NCBI GenBank assembly: GCA_963819885.1
Contig: CAWFXV010000025.1
Coordinates: forward strand, 45,551-109,550
Direction of reading: 5' to 3'
DNA length: 64,000 bases
Source of the DNA: JACVRX01 sp963819885
Lineage (GTDB): Bacteria > Actinomycetota > Actinomycetes > Jiangellales > Jiangellaceae
Positions 44,349 through 52,670 of the stretch are shown here, one piece after another. Numbering within the stretch: the first letter of the stretch is position 1; each line of letters begins with the position of its first letter. The notes beneath the pieces were generated by a model, which made no database searches, was not told the DNA's origin, and saw only the letters and a list, made by a program, of their open reading frames with translations. The position numbers and the translations under genes are program-made.

Positions 44349-44462
44349 CATCACGTCTGCGTTCACTCGGCCCGAGATCGTCACCGGAGCATCGAAGGCC
44401 GTCAGCGATCCATTGACCGTGCTGTCGACGGTCGAGGAGCCGTGGAAGACAACCAGGTCTCG
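44349..44462 (-). pseudogene. Fragment of a bactofilin/polymer-forming cytoskeletal protein
   Basis: About 38 codons read DLVVFHGSSTVDSTVNGSLT followed by AFDAPVTISGRVNADVMGRC, which matches the right-handed helical repeats of polymer-forming proteins (V.G.V.VDGTV.G.VVAF...VTISG.V). No start, stop or further repeats are present in frame. It lies in the 325-bp gap between the repeat unit and the next gene, with nothing else recognised there. Confidence 0.45.
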
Positions 44463-44596
44463 GCGCAGCTCGCGGGACGCCCGCTCCGACTCGGCCATCT
44501 GCGGATCCTTGTCCGCCTCCAACCCGGCCAGGTGAAGCGCCCGATCCACCATCCGGAACTGATCGATGTCGGCCTAGCCGAGCAGAATGTGCGTCC

Positions 44597-45772
44597 GTGA
44601 CGTCGAAGCACACGACCCCAGGCTCGCTGACCTGGAGTGGCGTCACAGCCCGGCGGATGGTCCGCCACGCGTTGTCCGAGCCGGCTACGAACCTGGGCCC
44701 TGCCGACATCGCGGCCGTGCTGTGCGGAGCGCATGCCCAAGTCCTCAGCGCCGCCGAACTCTCGATCGGACGGCGCATCGCCGGGGCAACCCGCTCCGAC
44801 GTGCAGCGCGCTCTCTGGGAGGATCGCACCCTGGTCAAGACGTTTGGTCCACGCGGCACAGTGCATCTGCTGTCCACCGTCGATCTGCCGATGTGGACCG
44901 GAGCGCTGTCGGCCCTGCCATCGTCAGTGCCGACGCATCCCGAACCGGTGCGATTCACCCGCGATGAGGCCGACGAGGTCATCGCAGCCATCGGCGACGC
45001 GCTGGCGGAGACAGAACTGACCGTCGACGAGTTGACCGAAGCGATCGTGGATCGTACCGGCCCGTGGGCCGGCGAGCGGACGATGGAGGCATTCCAGGAC
45101 AGGTGGCCGCGCTGGCGCCAGCTCACGAGCACGGCCGCCCACCGGGGGATGCTCTGCTTCGGACCAAACCGGGGGCGCAAGGTGACCTACACCAACCCGC
45201 ATCGCTGGCTGCCCGGCTTCCGCCCCGACGACGGCAACGCGGCCCTGCGCACTCTCGTTGCGCGCTACCTATATGCCTACGGCCCAGCGTCGCCCCAGCA
45301 CTTCGCCAAATGGCTCAGCATCCCATCGCGGCGGGCCGTCGAGCTGTTCGACGAGCTGGCCGGCGAACTGGACCGCATCGACCTTGACGGCGTACCGGTA
45401 TGGACGATGGCCGGCGACACCGGGACACCGCAGCAGCCGCACCAAGGGATCCTCCTGCTGCCCTACTTCGACGCGTTCGTCGTCGCTGGTCAGCCTCGGG
45501 AGCGGCTGTACCCTGGCGCGGCCGCGACCCGCGCGCTCACCCCGGCGGGGCAGGCGGGCAACTATCCGGTGCTGCTCGTCGATGGTGTGGTCGGTGGCGT
45601 GTGGCACCAGCGACGCTCCGGCGGGAAGCTCGCCATCACCGTCGAACCGCTGCGCCAACTGACCGCGACACATCGGCGGCAACTCGACGACGACGTCGAA
45701 CTGATGGGCGCGGTGATGGAGGCCAAGCCCACGCTGACGCTGGGCAGCGTGACGGTCGGCCCACACGCCTGA
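44597..45772 (+). CDS. Winged-helix DNA-binding protein (HTH_42/AlkZ-like family)
   Basis: A 391-residue protein of the family that includes the DNA interstrand-crosslink glycosylase AlkZ. Conserved parts are RALWEDRTLVKTFGPRGTVHLLSTVDLPMW (residues about 75-104), RWLPGFRPDDGNAALRTLVARYLYAYGPASPQHFAKWL and the closing LLLPYFDAFVVAGQPRERLYPG...LLVDGVVGGVWHQRR. The Q-x-Q catalytic motif described for AlkZ is not obvious, so a glycosylase activity is not claimed. The GTG at 44597 is used. Confidence 0.82.
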   Translation: MTSKHTTPGSLTWSGVTARRMVRHALSEPATNLGPADIAAVLCGAHAQVLSAAELSIGRRIAGATRSDVQRALWEDRTLVKTFGPRGTVHLLSTVDLPMWTGALSALPSSVPTHPEPVRFTRDEADEVIAAIGDALAETELTVDELTEAIVDRTGPWAGERTMEAFQDRWPRWRQLTSTAAHRGMLCFGPNRGRKVTYTNPHRWLPGFRPDDGNAALRTLVARYLYAYGPASPQHFAKWLSIPSRRAVELFDELAGELDRIDLDGVPVWTMAGDTGTPQQPHQGILLLPYFDAFVVAGQPRERLYPGAAATRALTPAGQAGNYPVLLVDGVVGGVWHQRRSGGKLAITVEPLRQLTATHRRQLDDDVELMGAVMEAKPTLTLGSVTVGPHA

Positions 45773-45812
45773 TTGAGCACCTGTTCGGCTGTGGCCTTAT
45801 CCGCCGGCCGGC

Positions 45813-46790
45813 TCACGCCACGGTGATGACGATTTTGCCGCGTGCGTGTCCGCGCTCGACGTGGCGCAGGCCCTCGGCGGTCTCGGCCAGCGGATACGTC
45901 CGGTCGACGATCGGTGTGAGCTTCCGGTCCTCGATGAGGCCGGTGAGGGTGAGCAGCTCCTCCCGGTTCTGCCTGGTCGGCAGCAGCCGGAGCCGCTGTC
46001 GGACGAACGCGTTGACCGCGACGGCCCGAAGAATGGAGCCAACCGCCCCGACTACCCGGCCAGGTGAGCCGCCCGCGTTGAGCACGAGGATCCCCGTCGA
46101 GGTCAGCGCCCGGCGCAGCCGGCTCAGCGGCTGGTTGCCCACGTTGTCGATGATCACGTCGTAGCGCGCCTGCTTGTCGGTGAAGTCCTCCCCTGTGTAA
46201 TCGACGACATGTTCGGCGCCGATCGAACGCACCAGATCGACGTTGCCGGTGCTGCACACCCCGGTGACCTCCGCGCCCAGTACCGCCGCGATCTGCACGG
46301 CGTACGTCCCGACGCCACCGGCGGCTCCGTTCACCAGCACCCGATGCCCGGCCCGCACCTCGCCCACATCCCGAATCCCGCGCAGAGCAGTCGACGCCGC
46401 CATCGGGACCGCCGCCGCCTGCTCGAATGTCAGGCCTGTCGGCTTGGGCACCACCTTGTCCGCCTCGGCGCGCGCGTACTCGGCGAACGCACCCGGGCAG
46501 AAGCCGAGCACCTCGTCACCGGGCCGCAGCCCGCGCACGTTCGCACCGATCGCCTCGACCCGGCCCGCGGCGTCGATCCCGGCCACCCGGTTCTTCGGCT
46601 TGGTCAGCCCGACTCCACCCATCAGCCGCGCGATGTACGGGTCGCCTCGCAGCATGTGCCAGTCATACGGGTTGAGCGCAGCGGCGTGGACCCGAACCAG
46701 CACGTCGTCGGCGCCCATCTCGGGCCAGTCGATATCCACCAACTGCAGAGTGTCGGGCGGGCCGAAACGCTCCTGCACGATCGCCTTCAT
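45813..46790 (-). CDS. NAD(P)-dependent alcohol dehydrogenase/quinone reductase (MDR superfamily), paralogue
   Basis: A 325-residue zinc-less MDR enzyme: MKAIVQERFGPPDTLQLVDI, VHAAALNPYDWHMLRGDPY, VAGIDAAGRVEAIGANVRGL, cofactor motif VLVNGAAGGVGTYAVQIAAVLGAEVTGVC, end DRTYPLAETAEGLRHVERGHARGKIVI. It is clearly paralogous to 36625-37596, with matching wording of nearly every motif. The two bracket copies 1 and 2 of the SDR/membrane module. The substrate is unknown. Confidence 0.9.
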   Translation of the reverse strand: MKAIVQERFGPPDTLQLVDIDWPEMGADDVLVRVHAAALNPYDWHMLRGDPYIARLMGGVGLTKPKNRVAGIDAAGRVEAIGANVRGLRPGDEVLGFCPGAFAEYARAEADKVVPKPTGLTFEQAAAVPMAASTALRGIRDVGEVRAGHRVLVNGAAGGVGTYAVQIAAVLGAEVTGVCSTGNVDLVRSIGAEHVVDYTGEDFTDKQARYDVIIDNVGNQPLSRLRRALTSTGILVLNAGGSPGRVVGAVGSILRAVAVNAFVRQRLRLLPTRQNREELLTLTGLIEDRKLTPIVDRTYPLAETAEGLRHVERGHARGKIVITVA

Positions 46791-47203
46791 TAGGTCTCCG
46801 TAACGTGTTAGCTCGATCTGGAATAGGCCGGCTGGCCGGAACGATCAGCACGACTCACGACCGGTAACGATCGACCTCGGTGCGGGCATCCGGAGACCAA
46901 TTTAGGTGATACACAGTGCCGCAACGCGGCCACCACGGCGAACACCGAGCGCGTGGTGCGATCTCCCCTTCCTTCCACGCCAGCTTGAGCGGGCAGATGG
47001 ACCTGATCGACACCAGGTTGGACGCGCTGAACGTCGCATCACTGAATCCCTGCAGCGGCTGGCGGCAAAGCTGGGTGGTTTGACGCTGCCGTCGACACGA
47101 TCGGTGGGGAACTCATCCGCTTGTCCGTTGTCGGCATGACGGCCACACCTGCGTGATCGCGGAACGCAGTAAGGGTGGCTACCCTTCCGCGTCGGAGGCG
47201 GAC
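46791..47203. other. Intergenic stretch without recognisable gene
   Basis: About 410 bases between the start of the dehydrogenase and the next gene. It holds the two divergent promoters. I see no family-like frame, hairpin or repeat. Confidence 0.5.
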
Positions 47204-47899
47204 ATGAGCAAACAGGGATGGCAGGAGTTCCTCGCCGCGGAGGATGTCGAGGACTGGGTGGTGTTGCACGGTGGGGCGATGGCGGTGTTCCGCGTCTCGT
47301 CGCTCGTCGAGGCGTTACGGCTTGCCGAGGCGGTGGCGCACGTCTCTGGGTTCCAAGGCGCGGGGGTGCTGATGACCATCGCCGACGACCAGCTCACCGT
47401 GCGGTTGACCCGCGACATCTGGCAGCTGGAGCAACAGCACGTCCACCTCGCTCGAGCGGTCTCGGCGGTGGCGCGGGCGCACGGAGCCGTCGTCGACCGC
47501 ACCTGTGCCCAAGAGGTGCAGCTCGCCATCGCGGGGCGGCCAGATGCGGTCGATGTTGGCTTCTGGCGCGCTGTCCTTGGGTACGCCGGGGTGGCCGACG
47601 ACAACGCCGTTGACCCACTCGGCCACGGATCGACGGTCTGGATGCAGGACCTTGACCCGGCGAAGCCACTGCGACACGCGATGCATGTCGACGTGTCCGT
47701 TGCTCGCGAGCAGGTCGAGGAGCGCCTTGCGACCGCGCTCGCCGCGGGCGGCCGGATCGTTGACGATTCCCCTGAGCATTGGACGCTCGCCGACCGCGCC
47801 GGCAACCGCGTATGTATCTGCGCGTGGCCCGATGGTTTCTCCCGTCCTGCCGCCACGGGACCAGAATCCTCAGGACCCGACGAAGATCGTCAGACCTGA
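47204..47899 (+). CDS. Pterin-carbinolamine-dehydratase-like domain fused to VOC domain
   Basis: A 231-residue two-domain protein. Residues 1-95 resemble DcoH/PCD (QGWQEFLAAEDVEDWVVLHGGAMAVFRVSSLVEALRLAEAVAHV, then LTVRLTRDIWQLEQQHVHLARAVSAVARAHGA). The PCD histidine triad is not fully recognisable, so dehydratase activity is doubtful. Residues 100-215 are a glyoxalase-like VOC domain (VDVGFWRAVLGYAGVADDNA, AMHVDVSVAREQVEERLATALAAGGRIV, WTLADRAGNRVCICAW). The ATG at 47204 follows GGAGG by five bases. Confidence 0.8.
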   Translation: MSKQGWQEFLAAEDVEDWVVLHGGAMAVFRVSSLVEALRLAEAVAHVSGFQGAGVLMTIADDQLTVRLTRDIWQLEQQHVHLARAVSAVARAHGAVVDRTCAQEVQLAIAGRPDAVDVGFWRAVLGYAGVADDNAVDPLGHGSTVWMQDLDPAKPLRHAMHVDVSVAREQVEERLATALAAGGRIVDDSPEHWTLADRAGNRVCICAWPDGFSRPAATGPESSGPDEDRQT

Positions 47900-48017
47900 G
47901 CAAGCACGGCCTCGGGGCTCGCGCACCGCCACCCACGGGAGGTGCCTCCCTGTCACACGGACCGCAAAGACGCAGATCAGCAGCGAGATCACGTCATGGC
48001 GTGGGGCTGTCATGGCG

Positions 48018-48062
48018 TGGGGCGGGTGGGAGTCGAACACACGACCTGACGGATTATGAGTC
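48018..48062 (-). tRNA. 3' half of a tRNA (anticodon CAU), possible attachment-site remnant
   Basis: On the minus strand the sequence runs from an anticodon loop CTCATAA through the 3' anticodon strand (TCCGT), a 5-base variable loop, a T arm with TTCGACT (one mismatch in the stem) and an acceptor strand CCGCCCC ending in A. The 5' half is absent: the sequence before the loop cannot pair and has no D arm. It resembles tRNA-Met or tRNA-Ile2. Such 3' halves are typically left by integrases that use a tRNA gene as attachment site. Confidence 0.6.
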
Positions 48063-48452
48063 GCCCTTCCCACGTACCGACTTGTGCTGGCGTGGTCTGA
48101 TCTAGATTCGTTCGTGCAGGTCAGCGGCATCTTCGACGTGCGGCTATGTCGCGCTCGTACCGCACGGTACCGTCTTGTTCCAATGCGCTCGTTAGAAGTT
48201 CTGTTAGAAACTGCCCGCGCTCCTGGACTCGCCCCGAGAGGTGCTTCGTTGGAGCGTGGCTGCCAAGATGGCAATGATCATGAGCCGCCGTAGCCGGTCG
48301 TAGGCGCTGGAGAATACGCCCTCATTTTGCCGATGAGCGGATCGTCCGGTCGTCCTGGAGATGCTGGTGATCTGAGCCGATCGGCGACCCCGACGGCGCA
48401 TGATGATCAGCGGCGTCTATACAACACGGACAAGGCTTTGTAGTATGCGTTC
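48063..48452. other. Gene-free stretch upstream of the second VapBC-like pair
   Basis: No coding frame here resembles a known family. The last 40 bases hold a likely promoter for the antitoxin: an imperfect inverted pair CTATACAA...TTTGTAG (48417-48442) and a TAGTAT -10-like box six bases before the ATG, which suggests a leaderless transcript. Confidence 0.4.
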
Positions 48453-48710
48453 ATGGGAGCAACGCGAGCCAAGGTAACCCGCAACGGGCAGGTCTCCCTG
48501 CCGGCCGAGCTGCGGCACCGCTGGCATGCCGGGTCGGTGCTGGTCATCGATCAAGGTGACTACGCCATCGTGCGGCCCATCCCCGACGACACCATCGCCG
48601 CGCTCCGTGGCGCGCACGCCGGACCCGGCCCCACCTCTGAGCAGGCCCGCAAGGCGGAACGGGACAGCGAGGCCAGCCGCGGAAATGAGCGCAAGGGCCG
48701 CGCCCGTTGA
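48453..48710 (+). CDS. AbrB/MazE-type antitoxin (VapB-like)
   Basis: An 85-residue protein with an N-terminal swapped-hairpin domain, ATRAKVTRNGQVSLPAELRHRWHAGSVLVIDQGDYAIVRP, of the SpoVT/AbrB fold, and a charged C-terminal tail that would wrap the toxin. The promoter-proximal position and the TTGA overlap with the following PIN gene identify the pair as a toxin-antitoxin module. The gene is intact. Confidence 0.88.
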   Translation: MGATRAKVTRNGQVSLPAELRHRWHAGSVLVIDQGDYAIVRPIPDDTIAALRGAHAGPGPTSEQARKAERDSEASRGNERKGRAR

Positions 48711-49180
48711 CGGTACTCGACGCCTATGCCGTGATCGGGTACCTGCGCGATGAACGGTGCGCCACAGAAGTCGAAGGGGTGCTGGAGTCTGCCACCGTTC
48801 TCTCCGCGGCCAACGCCGCCGAGGTACTCGACCAGTTGGTCCGAGTGTTCGGGCGCGACGCCGACGATGTGCACGCCGATCTCGCCCTGCTGGCCAACGC
48901 CGGCATGGAGATCACGCCGGTGACAGCCGACCAGGGACTGCTGGCAGGTCGGCTGCGCGCCCGGCACTACCACCGCGAACGCTGCGCTGTCAGCCTCGGC
49001 GACTGCCTTGCGGCAGCCGCAGCACTCACCGCGAAACTGCCATTGGCAACCTCGGATTCGGCGCTCGCAGCAGTCGTGCGCGCAGAAAGCGGGTCCGTCC
49101 ACCCGCTCCCGGACAGCAACGGCGTGCCCGCAGCTGGAGAGTCAACAAGGTCGAGATTGTCGTCGGAAGTGGCATGTTGA
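48707..49180 (+). CDS. PIN-domain toxin (VapC-like) with tail derived from the repeat unit
   Basis: A 157-residue PIN RNase: TVLDAYAVIGYLRDE (first catalytic Asp), AANAAEVLDQLVRVFG (Glu), VSLGDCLAAAAALTAKLPLATSD (two further acidic residues). The start is a TTG in a TTGA overlap with the antitoxin stop. The last 19 residues (GVPAAGESTRSRLSSEVAC) are encoded by sequence that also occurs at 42055-42115 without the toxin, so they belong to the duplicated unit. Toxin activity should be unaffected. Confidence 0.88.
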   Translation: MTVLDAYAVIGYLRDERCATEVEGVLESATVLSAANAAEVLDQLVRVFGRDADDVHADLALLANAGMEITPVTADQGLLAGRLRARHYHRERCAVSLGDCLAAAAALTAKLPLATSDSALAAVVRAESGSVHPLPDSNGVPAAGESTRSRLSSEVAC

Positions 49181-49185
49181 GTGGT

Positions 49186-50067
49186 TCAGCCAGCCGCGGT
49201 CAGGGCGACCAGGTCGGCGCTCACTTGCCAGAGCCGTGCCGCAGCGGCCTCGTCGTAGCTGCGCTGGGAGGATCTCTTGGGTTTGCTGTTGGCGAAGTAG
49301 CGGCCGGTTACCTGCTCGAGATCGGGGCGGAAGCCAGGTGGATTGACGTGGCGGCGCCTTGGGCCGGAGTCTTCATGAACGGGCGCATGAATGGCACGAA
49401 CAGTCGCTGCACGCTGCTCGGGTCCTCGGCGCCGAAGGATGTGCTCACCACGCCGGGATGCAGCGCATTGGCGGTGACGGGGTGGCCCGCAGTCTCCTGG
49501 CCAGCTCGTAGGTGAACAGGACGTTGGCGAGCTTGGACTGGTCGTAGGCCCGTGCGCCGGAGTAGGACCGTTCGCCCTGGAGGTCGTCGAAGTCGATTCG
49601 CCCCGCGGTATGCGCGTGGGAAGAGACCGTGACCACGCGGGCCGGGGCGCTGTGCTTCAGCCGGTCCAGGAGCAGGTTGGTGAGCAGGAACGGCGCGAGA
49701 TGGTTGAGGGCGAAGGTGCGCTCGAGCCCGTCAACGGTGACATGCCGGGTATTCCAGTACCCGCCGACGTTGTTGACCAGCACATCGATGCGGGCAAGGC
49801 GCTGGAGTACCTCGTCAGCCAGCCGCCGCACCTCCGACTGGGAAGACAGGTCCGCGACCAACGCGTCCACCTGCCCACCGCCGGCGGCGCGGATTTCGCC
49901 GGCCGCGGCCTCGGTGCGTGCCGGTCCCGGCCGATGATCGCGACGTGCGCACCCATTGTGGCCAGGCCCAGGGCGGTCGCCTTGCCGATGCCTGCGGTGC
50001 GCCGGTGACCAGGACTGTCCTGCCGGCCATCGGCCCGTTGTGGATCGGTTCCATGCTCGTGCTCCAT
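49186..50067 (-). pseudogene. Short-chain dehydrogenase (copy 3), multiple frameshifts
   Basis: Near-identical to the intact SDR at 42119. Breaks occur just after the start (MEPIHNGPMAGRTVLVTG is in a different frame from TAGIGKATALGLATMGAHVAI), near 49920, near 49480 (ARRLRATP, then a shifted end) and near 49325. Conserved motifs such as VNNVGGYWNTR, VVTVSSHAHTAGRIDFDD and YDQSKLANVLFTYELARR are present. NNAG has become NNVG and YNQSK has become YDQSK. No working enzyme can be read from it as given. Confidence 0.85.
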
Positions 50068-50081
50068 ATCACGACTCGGCT

Positions 50082-50619
50082 ATGCTCCGCGCTCAAATGG
50101 CTCGTGAGCTGAACGGCAGAGACCTTCTCGCATGGACCGCAACCTCGCTCGCGTTTCCGCTCGCCGGACTCGCCGCGCGCGGTCTAAGCGGGACCCGTCG
50201 ACGCCGTGTGGACGGCTGTCTTGGCTGGCGCGGTGGCGGGCGTCGTAATCGGGGCCGCGCAGTGGCTGGCCTCCGCCGGGCGGGAGATGTCGCTGGATTG
50301 CTGCACCGCTGTGGCTGCGTTGGCTCGGCTCGCGTACGCGATCTTCGGTTATGGCGACACGGTCGGTGATCTTGCGCTGGTCGGAGCGGTGACCGGACTC
50401 GGCATTGGAGTCGCGCAATGGTGGCTGTCTCGGGCTGGTCGATGGCGGCCTGTTGGATAGGGAGGTGCTGGGGTTGGGATGGACGGTGTGACGGAATAGG
50501 GTGGATCCTGATGACCGTTGGGCCAATCCAGGTCTGGCGCGCGCGGCGACACCGACCGTGCTCTAGGTGCCTGTGTGGGTACTCACCCGCCCCGGCTGCG
50601 CGACCCCACCCCCGGGTGA
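50082..50619 (+). pseudogene. Membrane protein 1 (copy 3), degraded
   Basis: Starts like copy 2 (MLRAQMARELNGRDLLAWTATSLAFPLAGLAARGLSG) and then changes frame near 50190, 50280 and 50430 and acquires an in-frame stop at 50458. Recognisable pieces are LAGAVAGVVIGAAQWLA, ARLAYAIFGYGDTVGDLALV and GAVTGLGIGVAQWWL. The last third has also lost sequence, unlike the neighbouring intact membrane protein 2. Confidence 0.82.
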
Positions 50620-51302
50620 ACGTGGAGGTCGCTGCCGGGGTGGTGCTCATCGTCGCCCCAATCTGGTTCAACACCACCTTCGCGCTGCTGGGCAAGCGGT
50701 TCGACTATCCGGACATCCTGCGCCGGCCCGCGGGTGAGATCCTCGAGCGATTCCGTGCTGGTGGGTCGGGGCTGATCCTCCTGTGGTGGACGTTCATGCT
50801 GTCGGGGGTGCTGCTGATCCTGGCGGCGGTGCTGCTCGGGCAGGTGCTCGGGCTGGGCGACGTCGTCCTCGTCGCGACAACGTTCGGTGTGCTCGCCGGC
50901 CTGGTTCAGATGCTCGGGCTGCTGCGCTGGGTGTACGTCGTGCCCGCGCTCGCGCGCTCCTATGGGGATCCGACTCTCGGGCCCGAGCAGCGCGAGGTCT
51001 CCGTCGCCGTGTTCCGGGCGTTGCACCTATACCTCGGCGTCGGCGTCGGGGAACACCTGGGCTACCTGTTCACCGGCATCTGGTCGGTGTTGATCGGGCT
51101 CGGTATCATTCAGGCAGCGGCGCTGCCCACGTGGCTGGGTTGGCCCGGGATCATCATCGGCCTGGGGTTGGTGGTCGGCTCGGGGGAGTTCCTCGGGCCC
51201 GATGAGGAGCGAGGATGGAGACTCGCCGGAGCAGCGATCCCCGTCCTTTACGTCGCCTGGTCCCTCTGGCTTCTCGCGATGGGCATCGCCTTGATCGCTT
51301 GA
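50616..51302 (+). CDS. Conserved membrane protein 2 of repeated module (copy 3, intact)
   Basis: A 228-residue polytopic protein, the only complete copy of this family member in the window: VNVEVAAGVVLIVAPIWFNT, RRPAGEILERFRAGGSGLIL, SGVLLILAAVLLGQVLGLGDV, LHLYLGVGVGEHLGYLFTGIW, GIIIGLGLVVGSGEFLGPDEERG. The GTG at 50616 is at the same GTGA overlap seen in copies 1 and 2, although the upstream partner gene is broken here. The function is unknown. Confidence 0.82.
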   Translation: MNVEVAAGVVLIVAPIWFNTTFALLGKRFDYPDILRRPAGEILERFRAGGSGLILLWWTFMLSGVLLILAAVLLGQVLGLGDVVLVATTFGVLAGLVQMLGLLRWVYVVPALARSYGDPTLGPEQREVSVAVFRALHLYLGVGVGEHLGYLFTGIWSVLIGLGIIQAAALPTWLGWPGIIIGLGLVVGSGEFLGPDEERGWRLAGAAIPVLYVAWSLWLLAMGIALIA

Positions 51303-51343
51303 TCTTCCCCATGAAGAAGGTGTGAGGTCAGTACGGTCGAGCC

Positions 51344-52180
51344 GTGTTCGAGTACGTGCCGCGCCGGGTCGGCGGTGAGACGGGCCGCTTCGTCGAGTGG
51401 GTTGGTTCGCGCGTGGTCGGATCGCCGGGGTCCGAGAGCGTATCGCTCCTACCGGGTCGACCGTTGCGGCTGTCGTCCTCGGCGACCCCATCCGGCAGAC
51501 CCCGGGTCGGCGAGGGCACCGCTCTGGTCGCCGACACGGGCTTCCTCATCGGTCCGCACGATCGGCCGATCGTCAACGAGCCGCTGGGCGAGACGTACTG
51601 CGTCGGGATCGTCACCACCCCGGTCGGCTGCCGGCCCGCTCTCGGGCTGGCGCCGGCCCCGCTGCGGGGTCGGGTTGTGGACCTGCTGGAGGCATGGCCG
51701 AGGGCCGCCGCCCTGCGGCGCGACCTGACGACCTGCCGGACACCGGCGGAGGCCCTCGATGCCGTCGAGGCGACCCTGGCAACGGCGGAACCGTTCGACC
51801 CCACCGCGTTCGCGCGGTGCGAGGCTGCGGTCCGGCAGCTCTCGGCGGATCCTGCCCGGCCGGTTACTGACATCGCGACGGAGCTCGGCGTGAGCCACGG
51901 TCACCTGGACCGACAGTTCACCGAGCAGGTCGGTCTCAGCCCACGCACGCTGGCTCGGATTCTGCGGATGCGCCGGCTGCTTGAGGCCATCGACGTCCAC
52001 GGGTCGGTGGGGTGGGCGGACAGGGCTGCGGAGCTGGGGTGGTCCGACCAGGCGCACCTGATCCGGGACTTCAAGCGCCACACCGGGGTGACGCCGTCGC
52101 AGTATCTCGCCGCCCAACGCTCGACGTACGACCGTACCGAGGCCGCCACCTCGGCCGGCTTCGTGCCCGAAGCGAGGTGA
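51344..52180 (+). CDS. AraC-family transcriptional regulator
   Basis: A 278-residue regulator. The N-terminal 150 residues (FEYVPRRVGGETGRFVEWVG, GTALVADTGFLIGPHD) are a DUF6597-like sensing domain and the C-terminal 100 carry two HTH motifs: VTDIATELGVSHGHLDRQFTEQVGLSPRTLARILRMRRLLEAI and WADRAAELGWSDQAHLIRDFKRHTGVTPSQYL. It lies upstream of a small SRPBCC gene (52251), which may be its target. The GTG at 51344 is taken as start. Confidence 0.88.
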   Translation: MFEYVPRRVGGETGRFVEWVGSRVVGSPGSESVSLLPGRPLRLSSSATPSGRPRVGEGTALVADTGFLIGPHDRPIVNEPLGETYCVGIVTTPVGCRPALGLAPAPLRGRVVDLLEAWPRAAALRRDLTTCRTPAEALDAVEATLATAEPFDPTAFARCEAAVRQLSADPARPVTDIATELGVSHGHLDRQFTEQVGLSPRTLARILRMRRLLEAIDVHGSVGWADRAAELGWSDQAHLIRDFKRHTGVTPSQYLAAQRSTYDRTEAATSAGFVPEAR

Positions 52181-52250
52181 AGTTCGTCCAATCCATCGGC
52201 GCCTCGGGGAGCGCACCGTGGGGGCATAACGGACCGATCCGGAGGCGGAG

Positions 52251-52670
52251 ATGACTGAAATATTCACCGCCGAGACCACCATCGACCATCCGGTCGACGC
52301 GGTGTGGGCGCGGCTGATCGACTGGGACTTTGCGGCGCGGTGGATGTCGGGCGTGGACGCGATGCGTGTCGACGGCCCGACCGCCACTGGCACGACACTG
52401 GTCTTCACCACTCGGGGCAAGGAGCGCACCGGGCAGATGCCGCTCTGGATCCTGGACGCAGCATCACCCTGAGGTCCATCCAGGGCGGGGTGACCGCAGA
52501 TTACGTCTACGCGTGTGCGCCGGCACGGCGAGAGCACCCGCGTCAGCCTGGTGGCCGACTGCCGGATCACCGGTCCCGTGCGGCTGCTCGGCCCGGTGAT
52601 CAGGTCTGCCATTCGCAGGGCGGACAGCGGCCAGCTCGACGCGTTCGCCGCCACGTTCCCACCCGAATAG
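52251..52670 (+). pseudogene. SRPBCC-family protein, two frameshifts
   Basis: Begins MTEIFTAETTIDHPVDAVWARLIDWDFAARWMSGVDAMRV with GGAGGCGGAG upstream, a standard polyketide-cyclase-like SRPBCC start. After GQMPLWILDA (about 52460) the frame moves to SITLRSIQGGVTADYVYAC and then, after about 52525, to STRVSLVADCRITGPVRLLGPVIRSAIRRADSGQLDAFAATFPPE, ending at the TAG at 52668. The composite is 139 residues, the normal family length, so the indels could be artefacts. Confidence 0.8.

Larger units (their letters stand above)
49124..51325. repeat. Repeat unit copy 3
   Basis: A second copy of the 2.2-kb unit at 42055-44295 in the same orientation. It runs from GTGCCCGCAGCTGGAGAGTC in the toxin gene to just after the stop of membrane protein 2. 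It is similar at nearly every position but contains many single-base indels in its first two genes. Confidence 0.8.

Noticed and set aside
48204..48401. A 65-codon minus-strand frame that could be a transposase tail
   Set aside because: No DDE or zinc motif and no inverted repeats nearby.
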